The position numbers were made by a program, and so were the translations under genes. Below, piece by piece: positions 35,627 through 45,187 of a stretch of 64,000 bases of DNA; the first letter of the stretch is position 1; the number at the start of each line of letters is the position of its first letter. The stretch comes from Azotimanducus sp965220185 (GTDB lineage Bacteria > Pseudomonadota > Gammaproteobacteria > Pseudomonadales > Azotimanducaceae). The notes below the pieces were generated by a model. It was not told the origin of the DNA and ran no database searches. It saw only the letters and a program-made list of their open reading frames with translations. The stretch lies in the NCBI GenBank assembly GCA_965220185.1, contig OZ244807.1, forward strand, positions 434,001 through 498,000, in the 5' to 3' direction.

Positions 35627-36802
35627 ATGACGTTTCGCCGAGAGCTCGCGCAGGACATCACGTTCGATGATCGTGACATTGCTCAGTTCTTTGCCGGGCG
35701 GCATACTGAAATCAAGGCTTTCAAAGAAGCGCTGAAAAGGGCAAGTCAAAAAACGCAGGCTGTCTTTAGCATCTATCAAGGGCCGCCCGGCTGCGGGAAA
35801 ACTTCGCTCGCCATGCAGGTTGAGAAGATCATGCGAAAAGAACGTGTGCTTTTTGTGCGCCCGACAGAAGCTGACATGCAGAGTATTGAGTCGTTGATAT
35901 TGGCCGCGGCAAACCAAACGCTCGATGAAGATTTCCGAGTCTGCGTTGCCAAGGCCATTGAAAGGTTCGGCGATATAGCGGGCGCTACGCCAATTATCAA
36001 TGTGCAAGCATTCGCTGCCCTCGCGGGCGAAGCGCTGCAAGCATGGTCAAAGAAAGACACGCAACTCGTGATTCATATCGACGAAGCGCATGCCCGTATT
36101 GAGCAATATGGCAAAACACTGCTCGCCTTGCATACTGAAGGTCTCAGTCGTGGTGCGGTCGCAATACCCTGCGTCGTGCTGTTTACCGGACTTCCGCACA
36201 CGACCAGCCGCATTGACGCCGTTGAAGGACTCTCACGCATGAGCGAAGAAGCGCCCTTCAATATGGGTGAGATGTCGCATGACGAAGGCGTGGAGTCGAC
36301 GATGAACATGCTCGACACCATCGGCGCCGTTGGCAATCACGAAAAAGCCGCAGGTCGCATCGCAACGCTCTCATTTGGTTGGCCACGACATTTGAATCGC
36401 GCTCAAAAGGCGCTGCGCGACGAGCTGATTCGTGAGGAAGTGGATGGCGACTTGGGCCGCGCTGATTTCAGCAATATCGAACAAAAGTCAGATGAAAGCC
36501 GCTCGCGCTACTACGACACGCGACTCAACGATCCTCTGCTTGCCCAAGATAAGCTCCTCAGCATTCATATGCTTGACAGCATAAGAGATTCTGATTCGAT
36601 TAGAACAATGCGTGAACTAGCGGGTGTCTGCAAGCGGGTCATCGAGTGCGACGGCATGACCGGAGACTTCCCGTTTGACCCCCGACAAGGATGGGATTTC
36701 GCCGAAACCTTCATTCAAAAAGGCATTGTTGCTGAAACAGACCGAGGGTTCGAAATCGCTATCGCATCAATGGGCGATTGGGTACACAAGCAATGTCAAT
36801 AG
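35627..36802 (+). CDS. AAA-type P-loop ATPase, paralogue of the 5589 ATPase
   Basis: 391 residues. FAGR at 22-25, Walker A GPPGCGKTS (52-60), Walker B HIDEAH (150-155), a sensor-like LFTGLPH (185-191) and WPRH at 252-255 mirror the order in the 5589 protein. The C-terminal 130 residues are helical or winged-helix-like and not assigned. Here no PIN or small gene follows; instead a miniature element begins 8 bases after the stop. It is either an orphan ATPase or the leftover of a larger module. ORC/TniB-like relatives exist, but the exact family is not recognised. Confidence 0.75.
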   Translation: MTFRRELAQDITFDDRDIAQFFAGRHTEIKAFKEALKRASQKTQAVFSIYQGPPGCGKTSLAMQVEKIMRKERVLFVRPTEADMQSIESLILAAANQTLDEDFRVCVAKAIERFGDIAGATPIINVQAFAALAGEALQAWSKKDTQLVIHIDEAHARIEQYGKTLLALHTEGLSRGAVAIPCVVLFTGLPHTTSRIDAVEGLSRMSEEAPFNMGEMSHDEGVESTMNMLDTIGAVGNHEKAAGRIATLSFGWPRHLNRAQKALRDELIREEVDGDLGRADFSNIEQKSDESRSRYYDTRLNDPLLAQDKLLSIHMLDSIRDSDSIRTMRELAGVCKRVIECDGMTGDFPFDPRQGWDFAETFIQKGIVAETDRGFEIAIASMGDWVHKQCQ

Positions 36803-36810
36803 AACGACAG

Positions 36811-36977
36811 CTAGGAGCCTGCGCCGTAGGAAGTCAGAAAAGCGAAAATTCGATCCCGCCGCCCGTTTGGACGGTCGGTTGAGGATAATATCGAGTCATA
36901 TTTGACGAAATCGAGCGTTCAAACGGGCGAGTGGGAGCGGATTTGCAGCCGCGAATTTCTACGGCGCAGGCTCCTAG
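36811..36977. mobile_element. Miniature element family A, copy 1 (167 bp)
   Basis: Bounded by CTAG on both sides, with terminal inverted repeats GGAGCCTGCGCCGTAG/CTACGGCGCAGGCTCC. The centre holds a second inverted repeat based on GCCCGTTTGAACG. No ORF. Copy 54025-54191 is the same length but inverted. It lies 8 bases after the ATPase stop. Confidence 0.85.
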
Positions 36978-37046
36978 TGCTCCTTCAATGCGTTATGCAC
37001 TGATCAAAGGCAAACGTTGGGGCAGTAGTGAAAAGACCTATTTCTG

Positions 37047-37083
37047 TTGACAGTTGACATATGAACCGCACATGTTGTTTAAT
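37047..37083 (+). promoter_or_regulatory. Sigma-70-like promoter for the decayed secreted-protein gene
   Basis: TTGACA at 37054-37059, 18-base spacer, TTTAAT at 37078-37083 (5 of 6 to TATAAT). A second TTGACA lies at 37047-37052. The first ATG (37122) is 39 bases downstream. Confidence 0.6.
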
Positions 37084-37121
37084 TCGTGCTCTCAATACCT
37101 TCAGAACTACATTCTGCTGAC

Positions 37122-38639
37122 ATGCATTACCTCCCCCCCCCCCCCCCCCCCCGAAAAAACACACGACTTCACTAAAACGCCTGACGGTCCTCGCCGCCGC
37201 CCTGCTGGCCCTCACAGTGACACCGCCCGCGATGGCGCAGGTCGATTGGGTGACCGCGTTTGACGGCGTGGCATCGCAGCAGGCCTCCTGTCCGTCCGGG
37301 ATAACCCGAACTACCGGCATTCCATGGTTTAAGATATCGAACCTGACAACAACAGCGGCTTCGGTTCGCATACAGGGATCAAATTGGGCTAATTTAATAA
37401 ATTCTTCAGGAGCTCCGGCGGATGCCACGTCCTTGACGGTCCAATATCAGTACCTTGAGGAAGGAGATCTCGGTGGGGTGGGTATGATCGAAACCGTCAC
37501 TAATGGCAATGGGTCTTCAACGCAAACCGTGTCACTGACTGGCCTGAAACCGGGCAAACGCCACTGGATAAAACTCTATGTAACAGCCAACAGCACGGTT
37601 TACGATATCGCGTATGATTGCTTCCGGACCGATTTTAATGAAACCAACTTCAACCGGACCCTCGGCCACTATGGTGACATTGGCCACTCCGATTGGGCGG
37701 GTGGGTGCTATGCCTTTGGTGGTGATCGGGCGGCGACCACTGCGTGCCTGTGCGGGGCACGGAACCGTAACAACGTATGGAAGCGGACGGGCACGTTGGA
37801 GCCGAATGGTCAATCGATAGACTCCCGCCAGACCAGTGACGAAATCTACAAGTGGATCAAGCCTGCCTCTTGGCGCACATCTCAGGGTTGCACCAGTAAC
37901 TGATCGTCAGTGTCCAATCGCCTGCACCCATCAGGGGATTGCTAGGTGCTCGCGCGACGTGACAGTGGACCTGTCCGATGTTTCCATACCCGGACTTTCG
38001 GGAATGCGCACCTTTACTGCCAACCGCGGGGCGGCCCCGTGCGATACTGATGCCCCGACCGGCACCCAGACCGCCACCGCCACGTTCACCGTCCGCATTT
38101 GGGGCAAGTTGTGTCGTAAAAGCAGTTCCAATGTGCAGAAATGCTGGGACCTGAATAACCCAACCCCGCCAGAATCTGTCGGCTGCTATGTCACTGTTCA
38201 AGCTGTTGACATCCCCTGGATCGCGGGCTGCGGGGGGACAACATAGCCCGGCTTTCCGTGACGCTATCGATGCCCGACAAACCGGGCTACCAACCAATAT
38301 CTTTCGGAACACGGTCCGTTTTCCTTAATATGGATAACACGCCCGACCTCCCGCCAAACACGTTAGAGTGGAAGACCTTCCCCGGAGCCACATGGCAACC
38401 CCTCAATGAGGGTGCAGCTGTGGCGATGGTTCCCGCTGGCAAAAAGTATAGAGCTTCGCGCCAAGGCCGGGGCAGTGACCCCGGCTGGCCCTGCAGGCAA
38501 GCTGCAGATTATTGCTATTCAGCCGCAAAGCACAAATAACCAAACAGGGTTCGACAGGTACACCCTTGTAGATGGCAGGTACGCCTTGTATGTACGCAGC
38601 TCCACCATGTTCTTTGCGCACGGTCGAGGCTGCGGGTAG
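37122..38639 (+). pseudogene. Secreted beta-rich protein, multiply frameshifted
   Basis: Three or more consecutive frames read as one exported protein of about 500 residues. A signal peptide, KRLTVLAAALLALTVTPP followed by AMAQ, lies at about 37176-37240. It is one base out of frame with the only good ATG (37122) because of a C20 run. The mature part has Thr/Ser-rich strand-like sequence (IPWFKISNLTTTAASVRI, a GLKPGKRHWIKLYV block). The frame breaks near 37895, again in the G6 run near 38230 and at an A5 near 38445, after which LRAKAGAVTPAGPAGK continues to TAG 38637. No family recognised. Several slips at or near homopolymers suggest either decay or poor local sequence quality. Confidence 0.65.
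37133..37152 (+). repeat. C20 homopolymer near a start codon
   Basis: Twenty consecutive C follow ATGCATTACCT at the start of the secreted-protein gene. With 21 (or 18) C the ATG at 37122 would be in frame with the signal peptide; with 20 it is not. The length itself may be uncertain in the assembly. Confidence 0.8.
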
Positions 38640-38723
38640 AGCTTCCAACAATCGCGCTTGATTGAATGATGCTGCGGTGATAGATTCGTCAGCCATCCCA
38701 GTCTTGCGAGGCGACAACATCCG

Positions 38724-40076
38724 TCAGTAAATCCCATACGCCAGCATCGCGTCCGCCACCTTGCGAAAGCCTCCAATGTTCGCGCCCTTCACATAGTTGA
38801 CGAACCCGCCTTCGTCGCCAAAGCTGACGCAGGTCCTGTGAATCTCGTGCATGATGGTCTGTAGGCGCGAATCGACTTCGCTCGCGCTCCAAGACAGGCG
38901 CAGCGCGTTCTGACTCTGCTCCAAGCCTGAGACCGCTACGCCGCCAGCGTTGGCGGCCTTGCCAGGACCGAACAGCACCTTGGCATCCAAAAAGATGTGT
39001 GCGCCCGCAAGCTCGGTCGGCATGTTCGCTCCCTCGCATACCGCGCGCACGCTGTTGCCCACCAGCATCTTCGCATCCTCGGCACTGAGCTCATTTTGCG
39101 TCGCGCAGGGAAGCGCGATATCGACAGGCACCGACCAAGGCCGCACATCAGCGTGGAATGTCACCTGATCAAACTGCTCGGCGACCTCGGAGATGCGACC
39201 GCGCCGCACCTCTTTCAGTTCGCGCACAAACTCAAGCATATCGCGGTCAAGGCCGCCTTCGATGTGAATGAACCCCGATGAATCCGAGAGCGTCAGCACC
39301 TTCGCCCCAAGCGTTATGCACTTCTGCGCCGCATAAATGGCAACGTTGCCGGAACCTGAGATGGACACTGACTTATCCTTCAAGCTCTCGCCGACATGGT
39401 TGAGCATGTTCTCGCAGAAGTACACGCAGCCGTAGCCGGTGGCCTCGGTGCGCACCAGCGAGCCTCCGAATGACAGCCCTTTGCCGGTGAGTATCCCTGC
39501 GTAGCGATTCTCAAGCCGCAGATATTGCCCGAAGAGATAGCTGATCTCGCGTGCGCCGACGCCAATGTCGCCTGCTGGCACGTCGGTGTCCTCGCCGATG
39601 TGCCGGTGCAGCTCGATCATCATTGACTTGCAGAAGCGCTCGACTTCACGGTCGGACTTGCCCTTGGGGTCGAAGTTTGAGCCGCCCTTGCCACCGCCCA
39701 TGGGTAGCCCGGTCAGGCTATTCTTGAATATCTGCTCGAATCCGAGGAATTTCAGGATGCTGAGGTTCACCGAAGGATGAAATCTGAGACCACCCTTGTA
39801 GGGGCCGATGCAGTTGTTGAACTGCACGCGCCAAGCGCGGTTGACTCGCACCCTGTGTTGATCGTCTTCCCACACGACGCGAAAGACGACAACACGGTCA
39901 GGCTCGGTCAGGCGTTCAAGAATCCTCGCATCGCGATACGTCTGATGATCAAGAATGAACGGGATGATGCTCTCGGCGACTTCCCGCACGGCTTGATGAA
40001 ACTCCAATTCACCTTCGTTCCTGCGCACGAGTCCGCGCATGAATCGCTGCACTTCCGTGCGTGCGTCTGGCTTCAT
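38724..40076 (-). CDS. gdhA: NADP-specific glutamate dehydrogenase
   Basis: 450 residues, hexameric GDH of the E. coli type: assimilates ammonia into 2-oxoglutarate. Seen: YKGGLRFHPSVNLSILKFLG, catalytic Lys in GLPMGGGKGGS, DVPAGDIGVGAREI, nucleotide-binding SGSGNVAIYAAQK and the C-terminal FVNYVKGANIGGF. The gene stands alone, with the broken secreted-protein gene downstream. Confidence 0.96.
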   Translation of the reverse strand: MKPDARTEVQRFMRGLVRRNEGELEFHQAVREVAESIIPFILDHQTYRDARILERLTEPDRVVVFRVVWEDDQHRVRVNRAWRVQFNNCIGPYKGGLRFHPSVNLSILKFLGFEQIFKNSLTGLPMGGGKGGSNFDPKGKSDREVERFCKSMMIELHRHIGEDTDVPAGDIGVGAREISYLFGQYLRLENRYAGILTGKGLSFGGSLVRTEATGYGCVYFCENMLNHVGESLKDKSVSISGSGNVAIYAAQKCITLGAKVLTLSDSSGFIHIEGGLDRDMLEFVRELKEVRRGRISEVAEQFDQVTFHADVRPWSVPVDIALPCATQNELSAEDAKMLVGNSVRAVCEGANMPTELAGAHIFLDAKVLFGPGKAANAGGVAVSGLEQSQNALRLSWSASEVDSRLQTIMHEIHRTCVSFGDEGGFVNYVKGANIGGFRKVADAMLAYGIY

Positions 40077-40186
40077 GATTGCGCTCCGTCAACTCAACCG
40101 GAACGCACAATTCTATGTGATTGGCAGGGTCTCTCTTTTGATACTCGGGATCGCATTGCGCGTGCGTTTCGGACTCGAAACATCTC

Positions 40187-40609
40187 TCAAGCATCAATCC
40201 TCGCCGTCGCCGTGCCCGAGAGCACAACGCGACCATCTTGATTGACCGTCTGCACCGATAAGTCCACAAGCTGCTCGCCGCCCTCTTCGCGAATGGCCTC
40301 GACTGTGGCCGTGGAATCGAGCGTATCGCCCGGCCACACTTGGCTGGTGAAGCGCACGCCGTACTTGGTGAGGCGTCCGTCGCCGACATAGTTGGTCAGC
40401 AGCTTGCCGGTCATGCCCATGGTCAGCATGCCGTGCGCGAACACCGACGGGTAGCCAGCGATCTTGGTCGTGAACACTTCATCCGTGTGCAAGGGGTTGT
40501 AGTCGCCTGATGCGCCTGCGTACTGCACGATTTGTGTGCGCTTGAGATCTTCGACGAGCCGTTCGGAATAGGTGTCACCGATTTTGATTTCGCTACGCTT
40601 CAGGGCCAT
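40187..40609 (-). CDS. MaoC-like (R)-specific enoyl-CoA hydratase
   Basis: 140 residues, single hot-dog fold. The hydratase catalytic pattern D-x4-H appears in YAGASGDYNPLHTDE, and VFAHGMLTMG is typical. It hydrates trans-2-enoyl-CoA or a related substrate. A companion hot-dog gene lies 29 bases upstream on the same strand, and together they form a two-domain set like heteromeric hydratases (HadAB or ChsH1/H2-type pairs). Confidence 0.88.
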   Translation of the reverse strand: MALKRSEIKIGDTYSERLVEDLKRTQIVQYAGASGDYNPLHTDEVFTTKIAGYPSVFAHGMLTMGMTGKLLTNYVGDGRLTKYGVRFTSQVWPGDTLDSTATVEAIREEGGEQLVDLSVQTVNQDGRVVLSGTATARIDA

Positions 40610-40638
40610 TGTCTTCTCGCTCTGCTTGCTGTTTTCTT

Positions 40639-41139
40639 CTATTGCCCGGCATCGACTGGACGCTCTGTGCGGACGCCTACGCCGCGCGCGGTAATCACGA
40701 GTTCGCCGTTCTGGTCGCGATACTCGGTGACAGTCTCATTGAATATGAGCTTGCCGGAGCGCCGTCCTTCCTTCTCCCAGGTTTTGCCTGGTTTGACCTC
40801 GGCGGTGAGCACATCGCCCGGTGAGATATGGCGGTGATATTCGAAGTGCTGCTCGGCGTGCAATCCAGCTGCGATACCGCCGCCGGAACCCGACGATTTT
40901 GGCTTGAGGCCGGTCGGCTGCCCGCCCGATCCAAACCACGGCTGGCCGGGCTTGGGTCTCAATACATAGTCTGGATCGAACTGCGCACTTGCCTGCGCGA
41001 AGGTCGGTGGGGCAATAATCTTGCCGACCTCCGATGCCGCCGCATGTGCCTCATCGGAGTAGATCGGGTTTTCGTCGCCAACGCTGCGAGCGAACATCAG
41101 AATGTGGCTCGCTTCAACGGGGAATTTCTCAACAGCCAT
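40639..41139 (-). CDS. MaoC N-terminal-type dehydratase (FAS1-like hot-dog)
   Basis: 166 residues from ATG 41139; the frame is open to 41325, but that part overlaps the mltB end and is atypical. The hot-dog MaoC_dehydrat_N pattern is seen in FARSVGDENPIYSDEAHA, APPTFAQA, HAEQHFEYHRHISPGDVL and RSGKLIFNETVTEYRDQNG. Usually the non-catalytic or CoA-binding half of a heteromeric enoyl-CoA hydratase, paired here with the gene at 40187-40609. Confidence 0.85.
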   Translation of the reverse strand: MAVEKFPVEASHILMFARSVGDENPIYSDEAHAAASEVGKIIAPPTFAQASAQFDPDYVLRPKPGQPWFGSGGQPTGLKPKSSGSGGGIAAGLHAEQHFEYHRHISPGDVLTAEVKPGKTWEKEGRRSGKLIFNETVTEYRDQNGELVITARGVGVRTERPVDAGQ

Positions 41140-41188
41140 GTGCGCCTCGCAGGTTGATTTCGGAGTTTGAAAGGTGCGAAGTATGGCG

Positions 41189-42190
41189 CTAACGCACGGC
41201 GTCTTGCAACAGCATTTGCGAGAGTTCGTGCACCGCGCGCGCGTACATGTGGCTGCGGTTGTAGCGCGTGATGACATAGAAGTTGTTGAGACCTGCGTAT
41301 GGCTTGTGACCGTCGCCATTGTCAAAGCTGGTCAGCATCACTTGTACGTCTCGTTCAAGCTCCGACCATTCGGAGTCATGAAAAAGAACGCCCTCGCCTT
41401 CAAGGTCGGCGATGCTGGGCGCCGCTGCAAAATCACCTCGGAAGCGCAGCGCTTCCAAGTCCGCACTATCCTGCAATTCCACCGGAAAGAGCACCTGCCC
41501 ATTCTCACGCCAACCGTGCTCTGCCAAGTAGTTGGCCACACTGCCAATGGCATCCTCAGCGTTTTGCCAAATGTCGCGCTGTCGATCGCCGCTGAAATCG
41601 ACAGCATAGGCACGAAAGCTCGACGGCATGAATTGCGCGAGTCCAAGCGCACCAGCGTAGGAGCTCTTCAGGCTGCCAGCAGCCTTGCCTTCTTCGCTCG
41701 CAAGCAGCAGCAAGTGCTTGAGTTCCTTGAAGAAGAATTCAGAGCGCGGGGGGTAGTCGAATCCGAGGGTGGCGAGCGAGTCGAGCGCGCGATGGTTGCC
41801 AGTGACCCGCCCGTAATCGGTTTCGACACCAATGATGGCGACGATCACTTCCGGTGGAACGCCATAGTCCGCAAGGGCGCGCCCAAGCGAACTGGCATTC
41901 TCTCGCCAGAAGTTGAGGCCGCGACGAACTCGCAGTGGCTGCAAAAATATCTCACGGTACTCGTGCCACTCAAGCGTTCGCTCCTTTGGGCGGGAGATGG
42001 CTTCGATCACGCTCTCATCGTACTTGGCGCTTGCGAGCACGGATTCGAGCGCTGCGCGATCAAGCTGATGTTCGTTCACCAAGCTGTCGATCAGCGCTTT
42101 GGCCTCGCTTCGGTGCAGGTAATTACCTTTGGCCGCGCATGCGGATGTCGCGGCGAGACATGAAACAAGTATGAAAACGAAGTGGCGCAA
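41189..42190 (-). CDS. mltB: Lytic murein transglycosylase B
   Basis: 333 residues with a short signal peptide (LVSCLAATSAC; the Cys may be lipidated). Cleaves peptidoglycan glycosidic bonds. The catalytic Glu lies in IIGVETDYGR, and SSYAGALGLAQFMPSSFR is the substrate-binding core. Position after rodA is the standard gammaproteobacterial order; 4 bases separate them. Confidence 0.93.
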   Translation of the reverse strand: MRHFVFILVSCLAATSACAAKGNYLHRSEAKALIDSLVNEHQLDRAALESVLASAKYDESVIEAISRPKERTLEWHEYREIFLQPLRVRRGLNFWRENASSLGRALADYGVPPEVIVAIIGVETDYGRVTGNHRALDSLATLGFDYPPRSEFFFKELKHLLLLASEEGKAAGSLKSSYAGALGLAQFMPSSFRAYAVDFSGDRQRDIWQNAEDAIGSVANYLAEHGWRENGQVLFPVELQDSADLEALRFRGDFAAAPSIADLEGEGVLFHDSEWSELERDVQVMLTSFDNGDGHKPYAGLNNFYVITRYNRSHMYARAVHELSQMLLQDAVR

Positions 42191-42194
42191 GCAA

Positions 42195-43313
42195 CTATTT
42201 CCTATGAGCGTGGAAAGAGAGAATCATACCGATGCCGACCAAGGTTGCGAGCATCGAAGTGCCACCATAGCTCACAAGCGGCAACGGCACACCGACAACG
42301 GGCAAGAATCCGCAAACCATCATCAAATTGACGAACACGCAGATGAATATCCCGCACGCGATGCCAGCCACGGTGAGCTTCTGATAGGTGCCGTCAAGCT
42401 GAATGGAAATGTACAGGCAACGACCAAGCAGCATGAGGTAGAGCGTCAAGAGCGCAAGTACGCCGAGTAGACCAAATTCTTCTCCGATCACGGCGGCGAT
42501 AAAGTCATTGTGCCGCTCTGGCAGAAACTCAAGATGCGACTGCGTGCCCTGCCGGTAGCCCTTGCCAAAAAGCCCGCCCGAACCAATGGCTGTGGTCGAT
42601 TGAATGATGTGCCAGCCAGCGCCTTGCGGGTCGCGCTCCGGATCAAAGAGCGTCAGGATACGCAGGCGCTGATAGTCCTTAAGCAGAAACCACACAAGCG
42701 GCGCACACATGAGGCCGAGCACGCCCGCACTCAAAATAAAGCGTAGTGAAACGCCGGCGAGCACCACCACCGATGCGCCAATCATGGCGAGAATCACGCT
42801 CGTTCCAAGGTCCGGCTGCGCGATGACCAAACCAACGGGGACGAGAATCAGCAGCGCCTTCAGCCCCACCTGCCGCAGTCCGAGCCGCATCCGTTGCTGC
42901 GTGAACGCCCAAGCAAGCGTCGCAGGCAACGCCACCTTCATAAATTCGGACGGCTGCACACCGTACCCTGCAAAGCGGAGCCACCTGCGCGAACCATTGA
43001 CGACATCGCCCACTGCAAGCACCAATGCCAATAGCAACACGATGCCCACATAGGCCAGCGGGGTCAACACTTGAATAAAGCGCGGGTTGATGTGGCGAAT
43101 GACAAGCATACAGCCTAGCCCAAGCGCGACATACACCACTTGGTTGAGGAATATCCGCGGGGTTGTATGGGCGGCACTGGCGAGCGCGATCAGTCCAAGC
43201 GCCAAGATCAGGCTAAGCGTGACCAGCAGCAGCGGGTCGAGACCATGCGACTGCATCCGAGTCTGGCTCGATTGCATCGGCGCAACTGTTCCGAGTCCGG
43301 TCAGCAGGGACAT
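42195..43313 (-). CDS. rodA: Rod shape-determining peptidoglycan polymerase RodA
   Basis: 372 residues from ATG 43313, which overlaps the mrdA stop as TGATG. SEDS-family glycosyltransferase with about ten membrane segments. Signature positions include GSRRWLRFAG, QPSEFMKVALP, AQPDLGTSVI, QGTQSHLEFLPERHNDFI and the C-terminal VSYGGTSMLA. It works with PBP2 in the elongasome. Confidence 0.95.
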   Translation of the reverse strand: MSLLTGLGTVAPMQSSQTRMQSHGLDPLLLVTLSLILALGLIALASAAHTTPRIFLNQVVYVALGLGCMLVIRHINPRFIQVLTPLAYVGIVLLLALVLAVGDVVNGSRRWLRFAGYGVQPSEFMKVALPATLAWAFTQQRMRLGLRQVGLKALLILVPVGLVIAQPDLGTSVILAMIGASVVVLAGVSLRFILSAGVLGLMCAPLVWFLLKDYQRLRILTLFDPERDPQGAGWHIIQSTTAIGSGGLFGKGYRQGTQSHLEFLPERHNDFIAAVIGEEFGLLGVLALLTLYLMLLGRCLYISIQLDGTYQKLTVAGIACGIFICVFVNLMMVCGFLPVVGVPLPLVSYGGTSMLATLVGIGMILSFHAHRK

Positions 43314-45181
43314 CAGGCTTGCATCTCCATCCACGTGTCAATGATCGCTCGCGCCACCGGTGCCGCCGAGCGGCTACCGCTACCGCCATGCTCGATGAGC
43401 ACGGCGACAGCGATTGAAGGCGCCTCGGTCGGCGCAAAGGCGACGAACCAAGCGTGATTGCGAAGTTCAGGCGCCAAATTTTCCGAATCAACGTACTCGC
43501 CCTGCTCCTGGCGAACAACCTGCGACGTGCCGGACTTGCCAGCCATGGAATACGGAATGTCCATGCCAATATACGCCCAGGCCGTGCCATTTTGGCCCGC
43601 GCCCATAGACCCGCGATGAACGACCGCGCGCATAGCGTCCACCATGCGTTCGTAATCCTCCCCGGTAGGCAGCATGAGCGCGGGCGCCTCAATCGAGTCA
43701 ATCAGTCCGTTGTCCTTCGCGCCGCGAAAAAGATAGGGGCGAACGGGCTCGCCCCGCCGGGCAATGATGGCAGTGGCCGTCGCGAGTTGCAAAGGTGTGA
43801 CCTGCAATGCCCCTTGTCCGATCGACAGGTTGAGGTTGTCCCCTCGGCGCCATTCGTCGTTGCGGTTGACACGCTTCCAATCAGGCGTCGGCACAAGGCC
43901 ATCCACCGCACCCGGCACATCAATGCTCGTCACTTGCCCGAAACCGAATGCGTAGAGAAAATCGGTGAGCTGGTGAGGCGGCATTCGCGACGCCATCTCA
44001 TAGAAGTACACATTGGCGGATCGATAGATGGCGCGGTGCAGGTCCACCTCGCCGTGTCCGCCGACACCGCCCGGGCGCCAGGTCCAATCGCGGTATCTGC
44101 GCGAGCCTCCCGGCAGGCGGAAATACCCGGGATCATCAATGGTGCGTTCCCAATCGGTCTGCCGATGGGCGATGCCAGCGAGCCCAATGATCGGCTTCAC
44201 GGTCGAGCCTGGCGCGTACAGCCCGGCGACCGCGCGATTGAACAGAGGCCCCTTTGGGCTTGCAGTCAGACTTGCATACTGCTCAGCGCTCAAGCCCATG
44301 ACAAAGAGATTTGGATCGTAGCTCGGCGCGCTGACAAGCGCGCGGATACCGCCATCGCGCGGGTCGATCGCCACAACCGCGCCGTGCTGAAGGCCGAGCG
44401 CCTGCACCGCGGCTTCCTGTAGGACGGCGCTGAGTTCCGTATGAATATCGCGTCCGTTGACCGGCGCAATCACTTCAAGCGGGCGCGTGACGCGCCCGGA
44501 CGCACGCACTTCGAGCGTCTGACCGCCGAGTTCGCCACGCAGTATTGATTCATAGCGTGCTTCAAGGCCAAGCTTGCCAATGTACTCTGCCCCTCGATAG
44601 TTCTCCCGATCAATCACTGCGTAGTCTTCGGAGCTGATCCTGCGCACTGATCCGACCGCATGCGCGAATGTGCCGCCGAACGGATAGTTGCGGAGTGTTC
44701 TGGGTTCAATTTGCACGCCCGGCAAATGAAAGCGATCAACGGCGATGATCGCACGCTGCTCAAGCGTCAAGCCGAACTTGAGCGCGACCGGCTCATAGGG
44801 ACGGCGATTCTGTCGCAAGCGGCGATCAAATCGATCCATATCCTCTTCAGTCAGGTCGAGCGCATCGCTCAGCCGAGTCAGCAGCGCATCAAGATCCGGC
44901 ACTTCCTCACGAACAATAGAGAGCGTCCAGATATTGCTCGAGGTCGCGAGCGGTACGCCGTCACGATCGAAAACCACCCCTCGAATGGGTTCAAGCGGAC
45001 GCTCAATGATGCGGTTGCTGTCACTTCTCAACGTATATTGGTCGTAGTAGAGCACCTGTAGTTGGATGAAGCGGAAAAGTAGCAGCGTGAGCAAGGCGAC
45101 CATGCCGACAAAGAGGGTCAGTGCACGAACTGAGTGCGTATCCGGCTCAATGCCCGGCGCGTCTGCAGGCTGAGAGATCAC
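43313..45181 (-). CDS. mrdA: Penicillin-binding protein 2
   Basis: 622 residues. Class B transpeptidase for cell elongation. N-terminal membrane anchor (TLFVGMVALLTLLLFRF), dimerisation domain, then the transpeptidase with the active Ser in APGSTVKP and KSGTS as the KTG-box. It starts 6 bases after rsfS; rlmH, which normally lies between, is absent. Confidence 0.95.
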   Translation of the reverse strand: MISQPADAPGIEPDTHSVRALTLFVGMVALLTLLLFRFIQLQVLYYDQYTLRSDSNRIIERPLEPIRGVVFDRDGVPLATSSNIWTLSIVREEVPDLDALLTRLSDALDLTEEDMDRFDRRLRQNRRPYEPVALKFGLTLEQRAIIAVDRFHLPGVQIEPRTLRNYPFGGTFAHAVGSVRRISSEDYAVIDRENYRGAEYIGKLGLEARYESILRGELGGQTLEVRASGRVTRPLEVIAPVNGRDIHTELSAVLQEAAVQALGLQHGAVVAIDPRDGGIRALVSAPSYDPNLFVMGLSAEQYASLTASPKGPLFNRAVAGLYAPGSTVKPIIGLAGIAHRQTDWERTIDDPGYFRLPGGSRRYRDWTWRPGGVGGHGEVDLHRAIYRSANVYFYEMASRMPPHQLTDFLYAFGFGQVTSIDVPGAVDGLVPTPDWKRVNRNDEWRRGDNLNLSIGQGALQVTPLQLATATAIIARRGEPVRPYLFRGAKDNGLIDSIEAPALMLPTGEDYERMVDAMRAVVHRGSMGAGQNGTAWAYIGMDIPYSMAGKSGTSQVVRQEQGEYVDSENLAPELRNHAWFVAFAPTEAPSIAVAVLIEHGGSGSRSAAPVARAIIDTWMEMQA

Positions 45182-45187
45182 GCTCCT

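Noticed and set aside
36978..37046. GCGTTATGC and AACGTTGGG, resembling integron attC core sites
   Set aside because: The two are too close together, do not form the expected R'/R'' and L'/L'' pairing, and no integrase or cassette array is present.
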